This document shows, piece by piece, positions 52,848-63,486 of a DNA stretch of 64,000 nt. The stretch spans positions 4,989,501-5,053,500 of the forward strand of contig OY747705.1 in the NCBI GenBank assembly GCA_963556495.2, read 5' to 3'. Below the pieces are notes generated by a model. It ran no database searches. It was not told where the DNA came from and was given only the letters and a program-made list of their open reading frames with translations. The DNA comes from Valencia hispanica. Its lineage: Eukaryota > Chordata > Actinopteri > Cyprinodontiformes > Valenciidae. The position numbers were made by a program, and so were the translations under genes. Position 1 is the stretch's first letter. Each line of letters starts with the position of its first letter.

Positions 52848-53788
52848 CTTGCGTTAAACCAAGGAGTCAGCCTCCTATGGCTAGTCACTTTCTTTTTTAA
52901 GGGGGCCACACCATCCAATGCCAAACGCAATGAGGAAGTAATGCTGTGAACCAGACCATCAATTTCTGAAGGGTTAGAGATAGAATTGCTGCCATCCACT
53001 GCGTTACTCTGAGACACTGAGGAAAGTAAGAATGGAACAGATTCTTTAAAAATTGTTACAGCATTGTCTGATAAAGCTCTACTATAATGAAATTTTCTTT
53101 CAGATTTAAGATGGTCAGTTAAAGTAAATTCAAAAGTTATTAAGAAGTGGTCAGACAGGACCGGGTTATGTGGGTGGACTGTTATTTCCTCACACTCAAT
53201 ACCGTACGTCAGTACAAGGTCCAAAGTGTGTTTGCCCGAGTGGGACGATCCCTGTACTTTTTGAGTAAAGCCAATTGAATCTAAAATAGCACTAAAGGCT
53301 GCACTTTCAGTAGCCACATGAATATTGAAGTCCCCCACTATAATGACCCTATCAGTATTTAATACTAAATCAGATAAAAAATGTGAGATCTGATCCAAGA
53401 ATTGAGAGTAAGGGCCTGTTGGATGATACAAAACCACAAACATAAATGGTCTTAATGTTTTGCAACTTGGATGAGGAAAATTAAGGGTAAGATGTTCAAA
53501 AGAACTGTAGCTATCAATTGGTCTGGGACTGATTAGTAAATCAGAACGAAAAATGGTTGCAACTCCTCCTCCTTGCCCAGTATTTCTAGGAATGTGAAAA
53601 TTTAAATGACTGGAAGGAGTTGACTCATTTATACTGACATAATCCTCCTGCTGCAACCAGGTTTCTGTGAGACAAAGCAAATCAATGTGATTATCACAAA
53701 TCAAGTCATTTACTAACAAAGTCTTTGAGGAGAGAGATCTTATGTTTAATAAACCACATTTAATAGATTTATTTTTCTGTTCAGTCAA
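52835..53788 (-). pseudogene. Rex-type LINE endonuclease, open
   Basis: 317 codons without a stop. APE-type motifs: [66 protein letters not shown] and [12 protein letters not shown], giving the N, E, D/N and SDH catalytic positions. The protein would nick target DNA for reverse transcription. This domain is intact, but the downstream RT is frameshifted, so the product would be a truncated fossil. Confidence 0.9.
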
Positions 53789-54356
53789 AGTCGTATTTAT
53801 CTTTATGAGATTTCCATAATTTGCTTTTGTTGGCTTAACTTTTAATCCATTTTATTTTGGCCGTGGGCAATACACTGTTTCTATAGGGTAATGGGTGGGT
53901 AACAGTACAGAAGCAGCAGAGAGGTGGGTTAAACTACGACTCTGCTTCCTGGTCTGGACCCTGGGTTGTCAGTGTTTTGGAGGACTAATAAATTCGGCCA
54001 TATTCCTAGAAAGAAGAGCTGCTCCATCCAAAGTGGGATGGATGCCGTCTCTCTGGATCAGACCAGATTTTCCCCTAAAAGTTTGCCAGTTATCAATGTA
54101 GCCCACATCGTTTGCTGGACACCACCAAGTAAATTCTTGGATGGCTACTGTTTAGTGCTACTATTACTTAAATACAATTTTGGGTACTCTACTTGCCTCT
54201 GGTCGCAACATAAAAACATGGCAGAAGATTTCCAAACTCTGTGGAATCGAGCACATGGAGATAACATCTTAGTCCAGGGACTGTGGACTATATTTTGTTT
54301 TTGTTCAACAATTTCCCGATCAAAAACTGGCAGCAATTGTAAATGAATGGGAAATA

Positions 54357-54965
54357 GTAAGTAAGTAAGTAAGTAAGTAGTAAATAAAGTTTATTTATAA
54401 AGCGCTTTTCACAGATAAAATCAAAAAGTGCTGTACAAGAGATAGATAAAACAAAACAAAAATATTTAGACATATGCAAAATCCAAGTGACGGTAGTGAG
54501 AACCCATCAACCAAAAACTTTATTAAATATACAAGTCTTCAGATCTTTTTTTAAAAGAGTCAACTGAGTCTGCCAGATGCAGAGACAGGGGCAGGGCGTT
54601 CCACAGTCTGGGAGCAACAGACTGAAAAGACAGGTCCCCTCAGGTCTTGTAACGAGTCTTGCGGACTACAAGCAGATTCTGGCCAGACGATCAAAGAGTG
54701 CAGCCAGAGGAGTACAGGCTCAAAAGGTCCAGGATGTACTGTGGGGCCTGACCATTTAAAGCTATGAAAGTCAGCACTAAAATCTGACAATCAACCCTGA
54801 ATTTTACAAGAAGCCAATGGAGTGCCAATAACACTGGAGTGATATGACACCCTCGAGGGGCACCTGTTAGAAGTTTATCAGGATAATTTTGACCAAAGTT
54901 ACCAAATGAATAAGAACGTTCCTGTAAACATCTGTAGACTGAGATGGACCAAGATGAGAATACAA
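54357..54965 (-). mobile_element. LINE 3' end with (TTAC)n tail
   Basis: On the minus strand the ORF2 C-terminus reads GCHITPVLLALHWLLVKFRV then LTFIALNGQAPQYILDLLS (54720-54860) and LWNALPLSLHLADSVDSFKK after shifts. The tail has GTGAAAAGCGCTTTATAAAT, AAACTTTATTTAC and TTAC repeats. It is 5'-truncated at about 54965. It represents a third LINE lineage of the same general type. 54202-54356, beside it, is unassigned. Confidence 0.75.
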
Positions 54966-55190
54966 ACATTGTGTTGAAAATTTTTTTTGTTGGTTTTTTT
55001 GTTTTGTTTTTTTAACGTGTCCTGTTTGGCAGTGTGGAGCTCAGAATTGGTGTCTGAGTACCAAGTAGAAGCCCAACAGATTTACTTTCACAAGCGGAGC
55101 AGTACACCTTTTGCTATAGTACTCCACTTGATATATGTGTGAAAAATCTTTATTATGAATTGCGGGGTTTTTTATTTCCTGATGTTATGG

Positions 55191-58100
55191 ACCCGGAGAC
55201 GGAAAATTAAGGGGAAGAAAGAAAGAAGATGAAGAAGAGAGGTAGGAAACAAAATGTCATGAGAGAGGGTGAGTTGAAAATACAAGAGAGGAAAGGGAAC
55301 AAAGAAAACACAGGAAAACATTGAAGTCTGCCTCCATACCCACAGGACGGCAGAGAGAGGGGAAAAAACAAAACAAAACACGAAAAAGGAACATTGACAA
55401 AACAAACCTAACATCGTGAACTAAGAACTACACAACCACATCACACAAGAATGGATATAAAAATACAACAACGTCACAGAAAAACTCATGGTACCGATTA
55501 ATCAAGCTCTAGAAAATGATAACCTCAGCCCAAGAATATATCTGTAAACACCAGAGACCCCACATCTATGTGTGTGTGTGAGCATGCTGGTGCATATAAG
55601 GTTTCTCCATAAGAGTGTTCGATAGCTGGTGTGAGCAGGCATCAATCCGTCTCCCAGGAATCGATGCAGACATGAAGGAGATTGGAGCCGAGACGGGGCG
55701 CCGGGGCTCCTGAGTCCTGATCCTGCGCAACGCAGAGCGCCGAGACCAGGCATCCAACAAAGGCCAGGGCCGGTCCAACCCGCCAATGAACCGACCACGC
55801 ACGGTGCGCACAGAACAGGTGATCGAACAAGCAGAGACGCTGGATCCGTGTCCCACCGAGCCACCGAGCAGGCACCACCCAACTATCCCAAACCTGGCAC
55901 CCCTAAAAGAGGTGCCCCAACCAACCAAAGGAAGATATCGGCCCAGCGCATCGGCAGACCGACACACCGGCCCCCCCAGGCCAGGTCCAAACCGGATTGA
56001 CCACCGACGCACCAGTAGGAAGGGGCATCCATCACCGGCGGGGAGTGACGGAGGGGAAATAGGCCCCCCATTAAATGTAAGGCCTGAGGTGCGCCAGGCG
56101 AGAGGGCAGCCCAAGACCCAACCTGACAGGCAGACAAAGACATACAGACAGTCATACGTTCCCTCCCTCCTAAACACATACATTCTCACTAACTCACCAA
56201 GACACCCAAAAATGACGCTGTACCCTCACTCATACACCCCATACACACTTCATGCTCCCAGGTCCAGGTACCGATTCCCCAGTAGAGCCACCAGCCCCCG
56301 GACCCAGGAGATGGACCCCCTACCTTCTAGGACGGAGACAAGCAGACCGCCAAGGGCCCCACAGTGGCGAGGCAGCCCGACAGCCCAGGACCCTGACCAG
56401 ACCATCTGTTCTTCCTCAGGACCCCAACCCCTGATGGCCGGTAGCGAAAAGGGGTGTAAGAAGACCCCTAGCCTCTATCCTCCCACTCGAGTATGGTGTT
56501 GATGCGTGTTGTAATAATGTGCATTCAAAACAGAGGGGTGGGATGTGGGGAAGGCAGCCACACATCCCCCAACTCCGAGCCCTCAGTGTCTGTATGTGGT
56601 TTAACAGTGGGCACCGGCACCAGAGGTGAAGCTGATTGAACCGCTCCCCTTCTGGATGCCGAAAAGTGTGCCCACCCCAAAGTCCCTACATGTGTGTCGC
56701 ATGAAAATGTTATAAGTGGGAATGTCTAAGTTGTATATTAAAATTGGGACCCAGGATTGCGAGGAGGTAAGCCCCTCCTCGCACCCCAGTGATGTGCCCA
56801 TGCCCCAAGACACTATATGAGTGGTAAAGTGATGGAGCGGGTGGACAGAGGTTTTGGGGGATGGGGAGGGAAGAACTGGAAGACAAAATGTCTTCCCAGG
56901 GAGCCAGCTCCCCCACTGACCCCAATAGGCACCGCTGTTCACCGGGATCCACCAGGGGAGGGAGGCCATGGCACGTTCAACCCGGGGCCCACGGCCACAG
57001 CACCACCAAGCCCCACGGATCCCAAGGCAGTCCCCTCAGCCCCATCCCAGAAGGAGAACTAACCCCACCCTGACATTCGCTCTACTATCAGAACACAAAA
57101 GACACTAGACACCCAGGTTGAGTTCGCCCCCCCCTCCAGCACACCCCCCCCCCTCCGTCCAAGTGCCGAGCACCTGTCGCTAGTTAGCAATAGCCTCCCC
57201 GTCAGCAAAGGAGGCCCCCAGCGCCACCTGCACATCGGAGGCCCCCGCAGCCCAAACCCCGGCGACGTACCCGCACAGACCAGGAGCAAACCGATGAACC
57301 GGGCGGCCGACCCACCAGGCCGACATCCACCATCCCCATTCCCTTGTGGAGCGACCACTGCTGCTCAATGGCCCGGCAGGCAACCAAACCCACCACCCCA
57401 CCCACTTGCCCTGCACGCCCACTACTCGGCCAGTCCACCCGCACGTCCGACCGAACCTGGGCAAATGCCCAACCCCAGCGCCCCCCAGCGCACAAAGACC
57501 AAGACCCAGGAGCTAAGTCCAGTGCGAAAAAGGACTGATCAGGCCCAGAAATGCCACCCAGCCGCCGCGACCAGCAGCCAGGCACCCCAACCAGCAAACA
57601 CGGCAAGACGCCATACAGGGACCGGCGATGACCATCGGCCCAGAGAAAAAGTGAGAGGCGGCTGCACATGCCGGCTGGCCCCGACCCCCACATGCAACAG
57701 AGACCCCACGCCGGCCAACCCCCGGCTAGAACCACAGCTAGGGGGCGCGGCTCCCCAGAGCCCCAAATCCCCAGGCCCACCCCAGACCCTACCCAGGTGC
57801 AGCACGGCCGCCAGGCCAGTAACCCATGTCCGTCAGTGCAACCCCCCTAAGGCACTGCATGCAGCCATCAGGAGTTACCACCCAAAGCCACCAAAGCCCA
57901 ACCCCAGGTTGGGGCCACGACGTCCAGCGCCCTGTCCGCCCAGTGATCCCACCCCCAGGGATCCCCCCATACGCCTCCAACCCCAAAAACCCCCACATCA
58001 GCAACAATATCCTAAACGACAAAACCAAGTGCCCCCCACTCCTACTAGGTGATGGAGCCGATCAAAGGAGCCCAGAGAGATTGATCAGATATGGAGCCAG

Positions 58101-58290
58101 AGGCCGTATCAAGACCAATATGGTCCAACAAGAGATTTCTATACTGATTAATATTAAGAGCCTTTTTATTTTTCCAATTCAGGAGGTTAGTTTTCTTAAC
58201 GATGCATAAGGCAATGTGAACCATTAGAACTGACTTTGTGTCCATGGTGACATCATTTAAATCTCCTAACAGGCAAACTGAGGGAGATGG
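55191..58290 (-). mobile_element. L1-type LINE, 3' part with ~2.8-kb GC-rich 3'UTR
   Basis: The end of ORF2 lies at 58047-58290 and everything to about 55191 is 3'UTR. It aligns with 21644-23333. The UTR is strongly strand-biased: C-rich on the plus strand (G-rich in the transcript), especially 57100-58030. Frames of up to 252 codons on both strands here reflect base composition. The 3' end (minus) is CTTCATCTTCTTTCTTTCTT, pyrimidine-rich, with no clear poly(A). Confidence 0.8.
58047..58290 (-). pseudogene. L1 ORF2 C-terminus
   Basis: The frame reads CLLGDLNDVTMDTKSVLMVH, IALCIVKKTNLLNWKNKKAL and INQYRNLLLDHIGLD. The CLLGDL...VAKKxILxxWK...WxNLLxD layout is the end of fish L1 ORF2 proteins. 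It is truncated on its 5' side near 58290, so RT and endonuclease are absent. The stop at 58044-58046 defines the start of the 3'UTR. Confidence 0.7.
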
Positions 58291-58524
58291 TGGAATGTTA
58301 CATTTGTATTGCACATTTAAGCAACAAGGCAATTTAAAGTTCTCTACATAAAGAAAACATGAAACAAAAAACATTACATTGTAGTGGCATAATAAAGGAA
58401 AGAAAGTTGGAATAAGGAAAAGTTGGAATAACGTAGAATCCAGACTACAATCAATGATGTTCCAGTTATTATTATTAAAGGCAGCTCAAAACAAATGGTG
58501 TTTTAGTTTTGATTTGAAGGAGAT
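58291..58524 (-). mobile_element. LINE tail-like fragment
   Basis: The minus strand has AATTGCCTTGTTGCTTAAAT then GTGCAATACAAATGTAAC, close to the tail family at 23942 and 40450. It forms the target of the Rex-type LINE at 58525. Confidence 0.45.
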
Positions 58525-60016
58525 TAGGTAGATTACAGGCATGTCTGGAAGACATAAAAACATGGATGACCCTAAACTTTTTGCTTTTAAATTCTGACAA
58601 AACAGAAGTTGCTGTCTTTGGATCAGAAGTTCTTAAACAGAAACTGATTAGTCAATCACTTCATCTGGATGGCATTAAATTGGCCCCCAGTAATAACGTA
58701 AAGAACCCAGACGTTATTTTTGACCAAGACTTGACATTTAAATCCCATATTAAACAGGTTTCTAGGATTTCCTTCTTTCACCTCCGGAATATTGCTAAAA
58801 TTAGAAACATCCTGTACAGGAGTGATGTTGAGAATCTAGTCCATGCATTTGTTACCTCAAGGCTGGACTACTGTAATTCTTTACTATCACAAAATGCTAT
58901 TAAAAGCCTTCAGTTGATCCAAAATGCGGCAGCAAGAGTTCTGATGAATATTAAAAAGAGAGATCACATTTCTCCTGTTTTAGCTTCCCTTCATTGGCTC
59001 CCTGTTAAATCCAGAATAGAATTTAAGATCCTTTTTCTTACATACAAAGCCCTTAATAATCAAGCTCCATCATACATCAGAGATCTAATTGTTCCATATG
59101 TTCCTAACAGAGCCCTTCGCTCTCAGACTGCAGGTTTACTTGTAGTTCCTAGGATTTCTAAAAGTAGAATGGGAGGCAGATCTTTTAGTTATCAGGCTCC
59201 TCTCCTGTGGAACCAGCTCCCAGCTTTAGTCCGTGAGGCAGACACTCTGTTTACTTTTAAGGCCAGGCTTAAAACGTTCCTTTTTGATAAAGCTTATAGA
59301 TAGAGTGGCTAAGGTCATCCTGAACTATCTCTGTAGTTATGCTGCTATAGGCTTAGACTGCTGGAGGACAGACTGACCACTTCTTCACTCTGCTACTTTC
59401 TTTTCTCCTACGACTCTCCAGTTGTATTACTGTACATTCTGTTATTTCGACTGTTAACTTTGTTTTCTCTCAGTGTTTTTCTCTCCATAGAAGATATACC
59501 TGGTCTGGTATCCTGCTTGGCTGCAATGCCCTGTTGGACGGGGGGCATCGACTGGGATGATCCTCCCAGTAACTGAACATCCACTGTGTCCTGTTATTAA
59601 CTTTTTACTTTCTGTAACATAGAAAGTTCTCTTATATCAGATCTTCTGTTCCTTCTGTGTCTCTGCTCTGTCTTCTCAAACCCCCAGACAGTCATGGCAG
59701 ATGGCCGCTCGTACTGAGCCTGGTTTTGTTGGAGGTTTCTTCCTGTTAAAGGGGAGTTTTTCCTCTCCACCATCGCTACATGCTTGCTCAGTATGAGGGA
59801 TTGCTGAAGGATTGCTGTGGTTGGAAAGTCTGCATCAACGGGGCCCAAGCTCACGCCAATGACTGACGCAATCTGCTGGGATTCCTTAAATAGGAAACTT
59901 TTTAACTGATTGGAATGTTTTTATAAATGTATTGAAATGACTTCTTGTTAAGTGCCTTGAGATGACATCTGTTGTGAATTGGCGCTATATGAATAAACTG
60001 AATTGAATTGAATTGA
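58525..60016 (+). mobile_element. Rex/Babar-type LINE, 5'-truncated, TSD AAGGAGAT
   Basis: Flanked by AAGGAGAT at 58517-58524 and 60017-60024. It carries the ORF2 C-terminus (58566-59303), a 3'UTR with GGAGAGGAAAAACTCC (complement) and GTGCCTTGAGATGACATCTG, and the tail GAATAAACTGAATTGAATTG. It is the best 3' reference for the family in this window. Confidence 0.9.
58566..59303 (+). CDS. Rex-type LINE ORF2 C-terminal fragment, open
   Basis: 245 codons from the first ATG to the stop. Motifs: LLLNSDKTEVAVFGSE (RT thumb side), DQDLTFKSHIKQVSRISFFH, TSRLDYCNSLL, LQLIQNAAARVLMNIKKRDH, SLHWLPVKSRIEFKI and LLWNQLPALVREADTLFTFK. The same order occurs in all LINEs of this type here. The RT palm with its catalytic residues is absent because of 5' truncation, so the frame is a fossil. 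Confidence 0.8.
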   Translation: MTLNFLLLNSDKTEVAVFGSEVLKQKLISQSLHLDGIKLAPSNNVKNPDVIFDQDLTFKSHIKQVSRISFFHLRNIAKIRNILYRSDVENLVHAFVTSRLDYCNSLLSQNAIKSLQLIQNAAARVLMNIKKRDHISPVLASLHWLPVKSRIEFKILFLTYKALNNQAPSYIRDLIVPYVPNRALRSQTAGLLVVPRISKSRMGGRSFSYQAPLLWNQLPALVREADTLFTFKARLKTFLFDKAYR

Positions 60017-60024
60017 AAGGAGAT

Positions 60025-61140
60025 CAGTGTTACAGAATTTTTGTTTGTTTGTTTTTGAAGTTAAATCCATATTGGACGCACTGACAAAAACAGTTAAAGG
60101 TGGAGTAGGTGATCTTTTTCTGGAACACTATTTGCTATATTGGATGAAATAATCTTCACATAACAATAGCAACCAATAAATTATGTGTTTGAAAAAAACA
60201 AAATTATAATTGCCTTAAATGTATAATCTTGGATGAACCACATCCAATTATTTTCCTTGTCCGTTCTAAATCCTTGGCTCCTGATCTATTCAACAATCTG
60301 CCCTCTCACTGTCCCTCCACTTCTGCACATACCCCTTTTTGTGCACAAACCGTGAATTCTTAGTTTGGCGTAGGTAAACAGGACATGGAGCTAGAGCTGG
60401 CTTAGCTATGTTAGCTTGCATACTAAATTGGAATACATTCACGTAGTTGCGTTATGTTATGGCGGAAAATAATAATGAAAGCTACACTGTGTCAAAAAGG
60501 CCCTGCAGAGTTTTTAAAAAGATATATAAGGATCTGTAGTAAGTGCTTTTCCTTTAACATGAAGCTGTTTCATATGATTTGAGAACAAACAAAGTTGCTC
60601 ATCCAGAGGCCATAATTGTCTCTCCGCCATGGCCTGAAGGTCCAAATGACATTGCTTCTCCTGGATATGAATCTGTTGGTGATGGAGTTGAAACAGAGTG
60701 CGGGAAAGAATCCAGCTTTATGAATCCATGTAGTTCATGCTAAAAAAAGGAACTAGACTGACTGGACTCAAATGCACAACTCTGACAAGATCCAAGGTCA
60801 AAAGGATAATTTTAAAAGCCAAGGTTGGTACATCGGATGTCAGTCAAAACAGGCAGAGGTATCCGAATCACTGGGCTAGTCAGAGTCAAAAAGTATATGA
60901 GAGAGATTAAAATACCCCAGATAAGAAACTTGAAAGGGCTGGAAGACTTGCTACAAGAGTCAAAGACGAACTGGCATGGAGAAAGGGGAAGACAGTCAAT
61001 AAATGACCGAGGAATTGTAGGTGATTGGGGGCAGGTGCATTCAGCCAGGCTGAGTGAGAAGTGCAGGCAGCAGAAGTCGACCAGATAAAGGCTGAAATAT
61101 GATAGATAGGAATTTGGAAATGGAAACAAAGCTCACATTT
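60025..61140. other. Unassigned with MITE-like and LTR-like patches
   Basis: AGTTAAAGGTGGAGTAGGTG at 60091 resembles the TTAA end of a fish MITE, but no second end was found. From about 60750 the words GACTGGACTCAAATGCACAA recall Gypsy LTR ends. No coding frame is convincing. Confidence 0.3.
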
Positions 61141-61420
61141 TTGAGCTTGACAATAATCCCAAGCACAGTCAAGGAAACTGTCAGATGGCTAAAACGAAAA
61201 GAAAAACAATAAAACAGCTGGAGTGCTCGAGTCAATCACATGAGTCCAGTTGAAAATCTACAGAAAAGATGAGGATAGAAAAGGCTGTTGGAACCATCAT
61301 GATTTGAACACAGTTTCTGAGGAAGAGTCGATCAAAACCTCTCCTGAGCAATGAATGGAACTAGTTTCTTAAAGATCTTGTTCACTGAGAAACAGTGTAA
61401 TACTTTGTAACAATTGTTCA
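61140..61420 (+). pseudogene. Degraded Tc1/mariner-type transposase end
   Basis: A broken reading includes DNNPKH, VKETVRWLKRKEKQ and a SPVENLQK-like segment. These correspond to the DNDPKHxxK and SPDLNPIENLW motifs of Tc1 transposases. Frames shift several times. It is distinct from the Tc1 at 47 kb. Confidence 0.5.
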
Positions 61421-61750
61421 CTCTGAGCTGCATGTACATGCTGCATGTGAACATTTTGTCCAAACCCCTTGCCTGCATCAGCCGCAGAAAGGAAATAGAC
61501 TGCCTAAACGAGGGTGTCAGAAAAAGCCAATCCCTTCTACGTCACAGGGTAAATTTGAATTCATGGTCTTGCTTACCTTGGCTTATGACCCCCGACGGGA
61601 AGCCTGTATTGATTTTAAGGCCAAGAGAGAGCAAAGCACATCTCTGCCATTAGAAACTAAGCATTAACAACTGCTAACATGGCGGAACACATTTGGGCTT
61701 GTGTTACTTGTGGAGATAACACTTGAACATTTTTTACCCAAGAAAGAAGC
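61421..61750. other. Unassigned stretch
   Basis: A 79-codon frame at 61414-61653 has no recognised motif. No repeat ends were found. Confidence 0.3.
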
Positions 61751-61873
61751 TCCAAGTTTTAGTCAGTGAGGTAGAACCTCTGTCTACTTTTAAGGCCAGG
61801 CTGAAAACTTTCCTTTTTAATAAAGCTTATAGTTGGAGTGGCTAAGGTCATTCTGAGCTATCTCTGTAGTTAT
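61751..61873 (+). mobile_element. Rex/Babar-type LINE fragment
   Basis: AAGCTCCAAGTTTTAGTCAG, GTCTACTTTTAAGGCCAGGC and TAAGGTCATTCTGAGCTATC follow 59216-59340 closely. The fragment breaks where the L2 LINE begins at 61874, so that L2 inserted into it. Confidence 0.7.
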
Positions 61874-61931
61874 TCAATTCAATTTAAAAATACTTTATTT
61901 ATCCCAGAGGGAAATTAAGTATTGGTATAGC

Positions 61932-63486
61932 TCATACAATTAACTCTTTAAGGAGTTGTTGTAGATAATGATGCCTGTGGGCAGGAAGGATTTCCTGTAG
62001 CGGTCTGTATCGCAGCAAAACTGAAGAAGCCTCCGACTGAAGACCCTCTGTTGTTGTATGAAGAGGATGCTCAGGGTTGTCCATAATCTTTCTGATTTTA
62101 TGAAGAATCCTTCTTTGCATCATCATCTCCAGAGGTTCCACAGTTGTCCCAAGAACAGAACCAACCTTCTTAATCAGGTTGTTTAGCCTTTTTAAGTCCC
62201 TGGCTCTGATGCTGCTACCCCAACAGATGATAGCTGAAGAGATTACACTCTCCACAACAGACTTGTATAAGATTTGCAGCATCTTGCTGCAAACCTTGAA
62301 GGACCTACGCTTCCTCAAGAAGTACAGTTTGCTTTGTCCCTTGTAGACGGTTTCACTGTTCAGTCTCCAGTCCAGTCTTTTGGTCAAGGGGAACTTCGAG
62401 GTATTTATACTCCTCAACCACCTCCACTTCTTCTCCCATGATGGAAACAGTGTTTGACTTATCCCTGTTTCTTCTGAAATGTACAATCATCTTCTTTGTT
62501 TTGTTCACATTCAGGGTGAGACGATTGTTTCCACACCATGTCACAAAGCGTTTCACCAGCTCTCTGTATTCAGCTTTTTGTCCGTCTCTGATACACCCAA
62601 AAATTGCAGCGTCATCTGAGTATTTCTGCAGATGACAAGTCTCTGATTTGTACTGGAAGTCTGAGGTGTACAGAGTGAAAAGGAATGGTGAGAGTACAGT
62701 CCCCTGTGGTGATCCTGTGCTGCTGACCACCTGGTTTGACACACAATTCTTCAGTTACACAGGTAGTCATGTACCTGAGTTTGTCATTTACCCTCAGTTT
62801 GTCAGGTAGTCATTGATCCAGGCGATTGTTGAGGGCTCCACCTGTGTTTTCAGAAGTTTCTGACAAAGCAAATCATGCTGAATTGTGTTAAATGCACTGG
62901 AGAAATCAAAGAATATGATTCTTACAGTGCTGCCCGCTTTGTCCAGATGACAGTGGGTTGGTTGAAGCAGGTGGATGATGGCATCTTCAACTCCAACTCC
63001 ACAGTGATAAGCAAATTGCAGTGGGTCCTGATATGTTCTTGTTTGCTTACTCAGGTGGGCCAACAGGAGTCTCTCCAGGACCTTCATGATGTGGGATGTC
63101 AGGGCAACAGGTCTATAGTCATTGATGACTGATGAGTGAGTTCTATTTGGTACTGGAACAGGGCAGGATGTCTTCCACAACACTGGAACCTTCTCCTGAG
63201 TTAGGCAAAAAGGGTTAGCAGTATTTCCTGACTTGGTTGAAGTCAAACTTGTGGAATCAGAAGAGTCCATGGCTGAGGTGAAGGATAAAACATCCGAGGT
63301 GTAACAGGAAAGCTCTTGATAAGAGGAGAGTGGGATGTCTGTTCGGCTGGGAACAGGAGAGGAGGATGCTGAGCTAGTTCCTGAACTGAACCTGTTAAAG
63401 AATGTGTTCAGTTCATTGGCTCTGTTCAGACTTCCATCTATCCAATCCTTCCTGTCCTTAAACCCTGTGATCTTTTTCATTCCCAA
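61932..63486 (-). pseudogene. L2 copy 3: reverse transcriptase
   Basis: Frames in order: ANELNTFFNRFSSGTSSA and VPVPNRTHSSVINDYRPVAL to AFNTIQHDLLCQKLLK (62794-63486), then GSPQGTVLSPFLFTLYTSDF with YSDDAAIFG (62353-62742), then QSKLYFLRKRRSFKVCSKML and SSAIICWGSSIRARDLKRLN (61932-62486). Part of the segment after VLWKTSC seems shorter than in copy 2. At least two shifts separate the frames. Confidence 0.88.

Larger units (their letters stand above)
49693..54125 (-). mobile_element. Near full-length Rex/Babar-type LINE, ~40-bp TSD
   Basis: The flanks share AAGTAAATTCTTGGATGGCT and onward for 39-40 bp (49653-49692 and 54126-54165). The LINE runs right to left: 5' region (53789-54125), endonuclease (52835-53788), RT (51348-52847), C-terminal region (50900-51350), 3'UTR, and a tail of AATTG-type repeats at 49693. 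Removing the inserted MITE leaves 3.94 kb. A 5' region beyond the endonuclease suggests little or no truncation. Confidence 0.93.
49031..54201. mobile_element. hAT element (~0.7 kb) split by a LINE
   Basis: CAGAGGTGGGTCTATTACTC at 49031 and, as its complement, CAGAGGCAAGTAGAGTACCC ending at 54201 are the ends of a common fish hAT family rich in ACTCAAGTA words. Flanking 8 bp are GTCACAAA (49023-49030) and GTCGCAAC (54202-54209), matching at 6 of 8. Without the LINE it is about 700 bp and non-coding. Confidence 0.8.

Noticed and set aside
55566..58052. Several long frames (up to 252 codons) on both strands
   Set aside because: Same L1 3'UTR; the length follows from few AT-rich stop codons, and no domain is visible.
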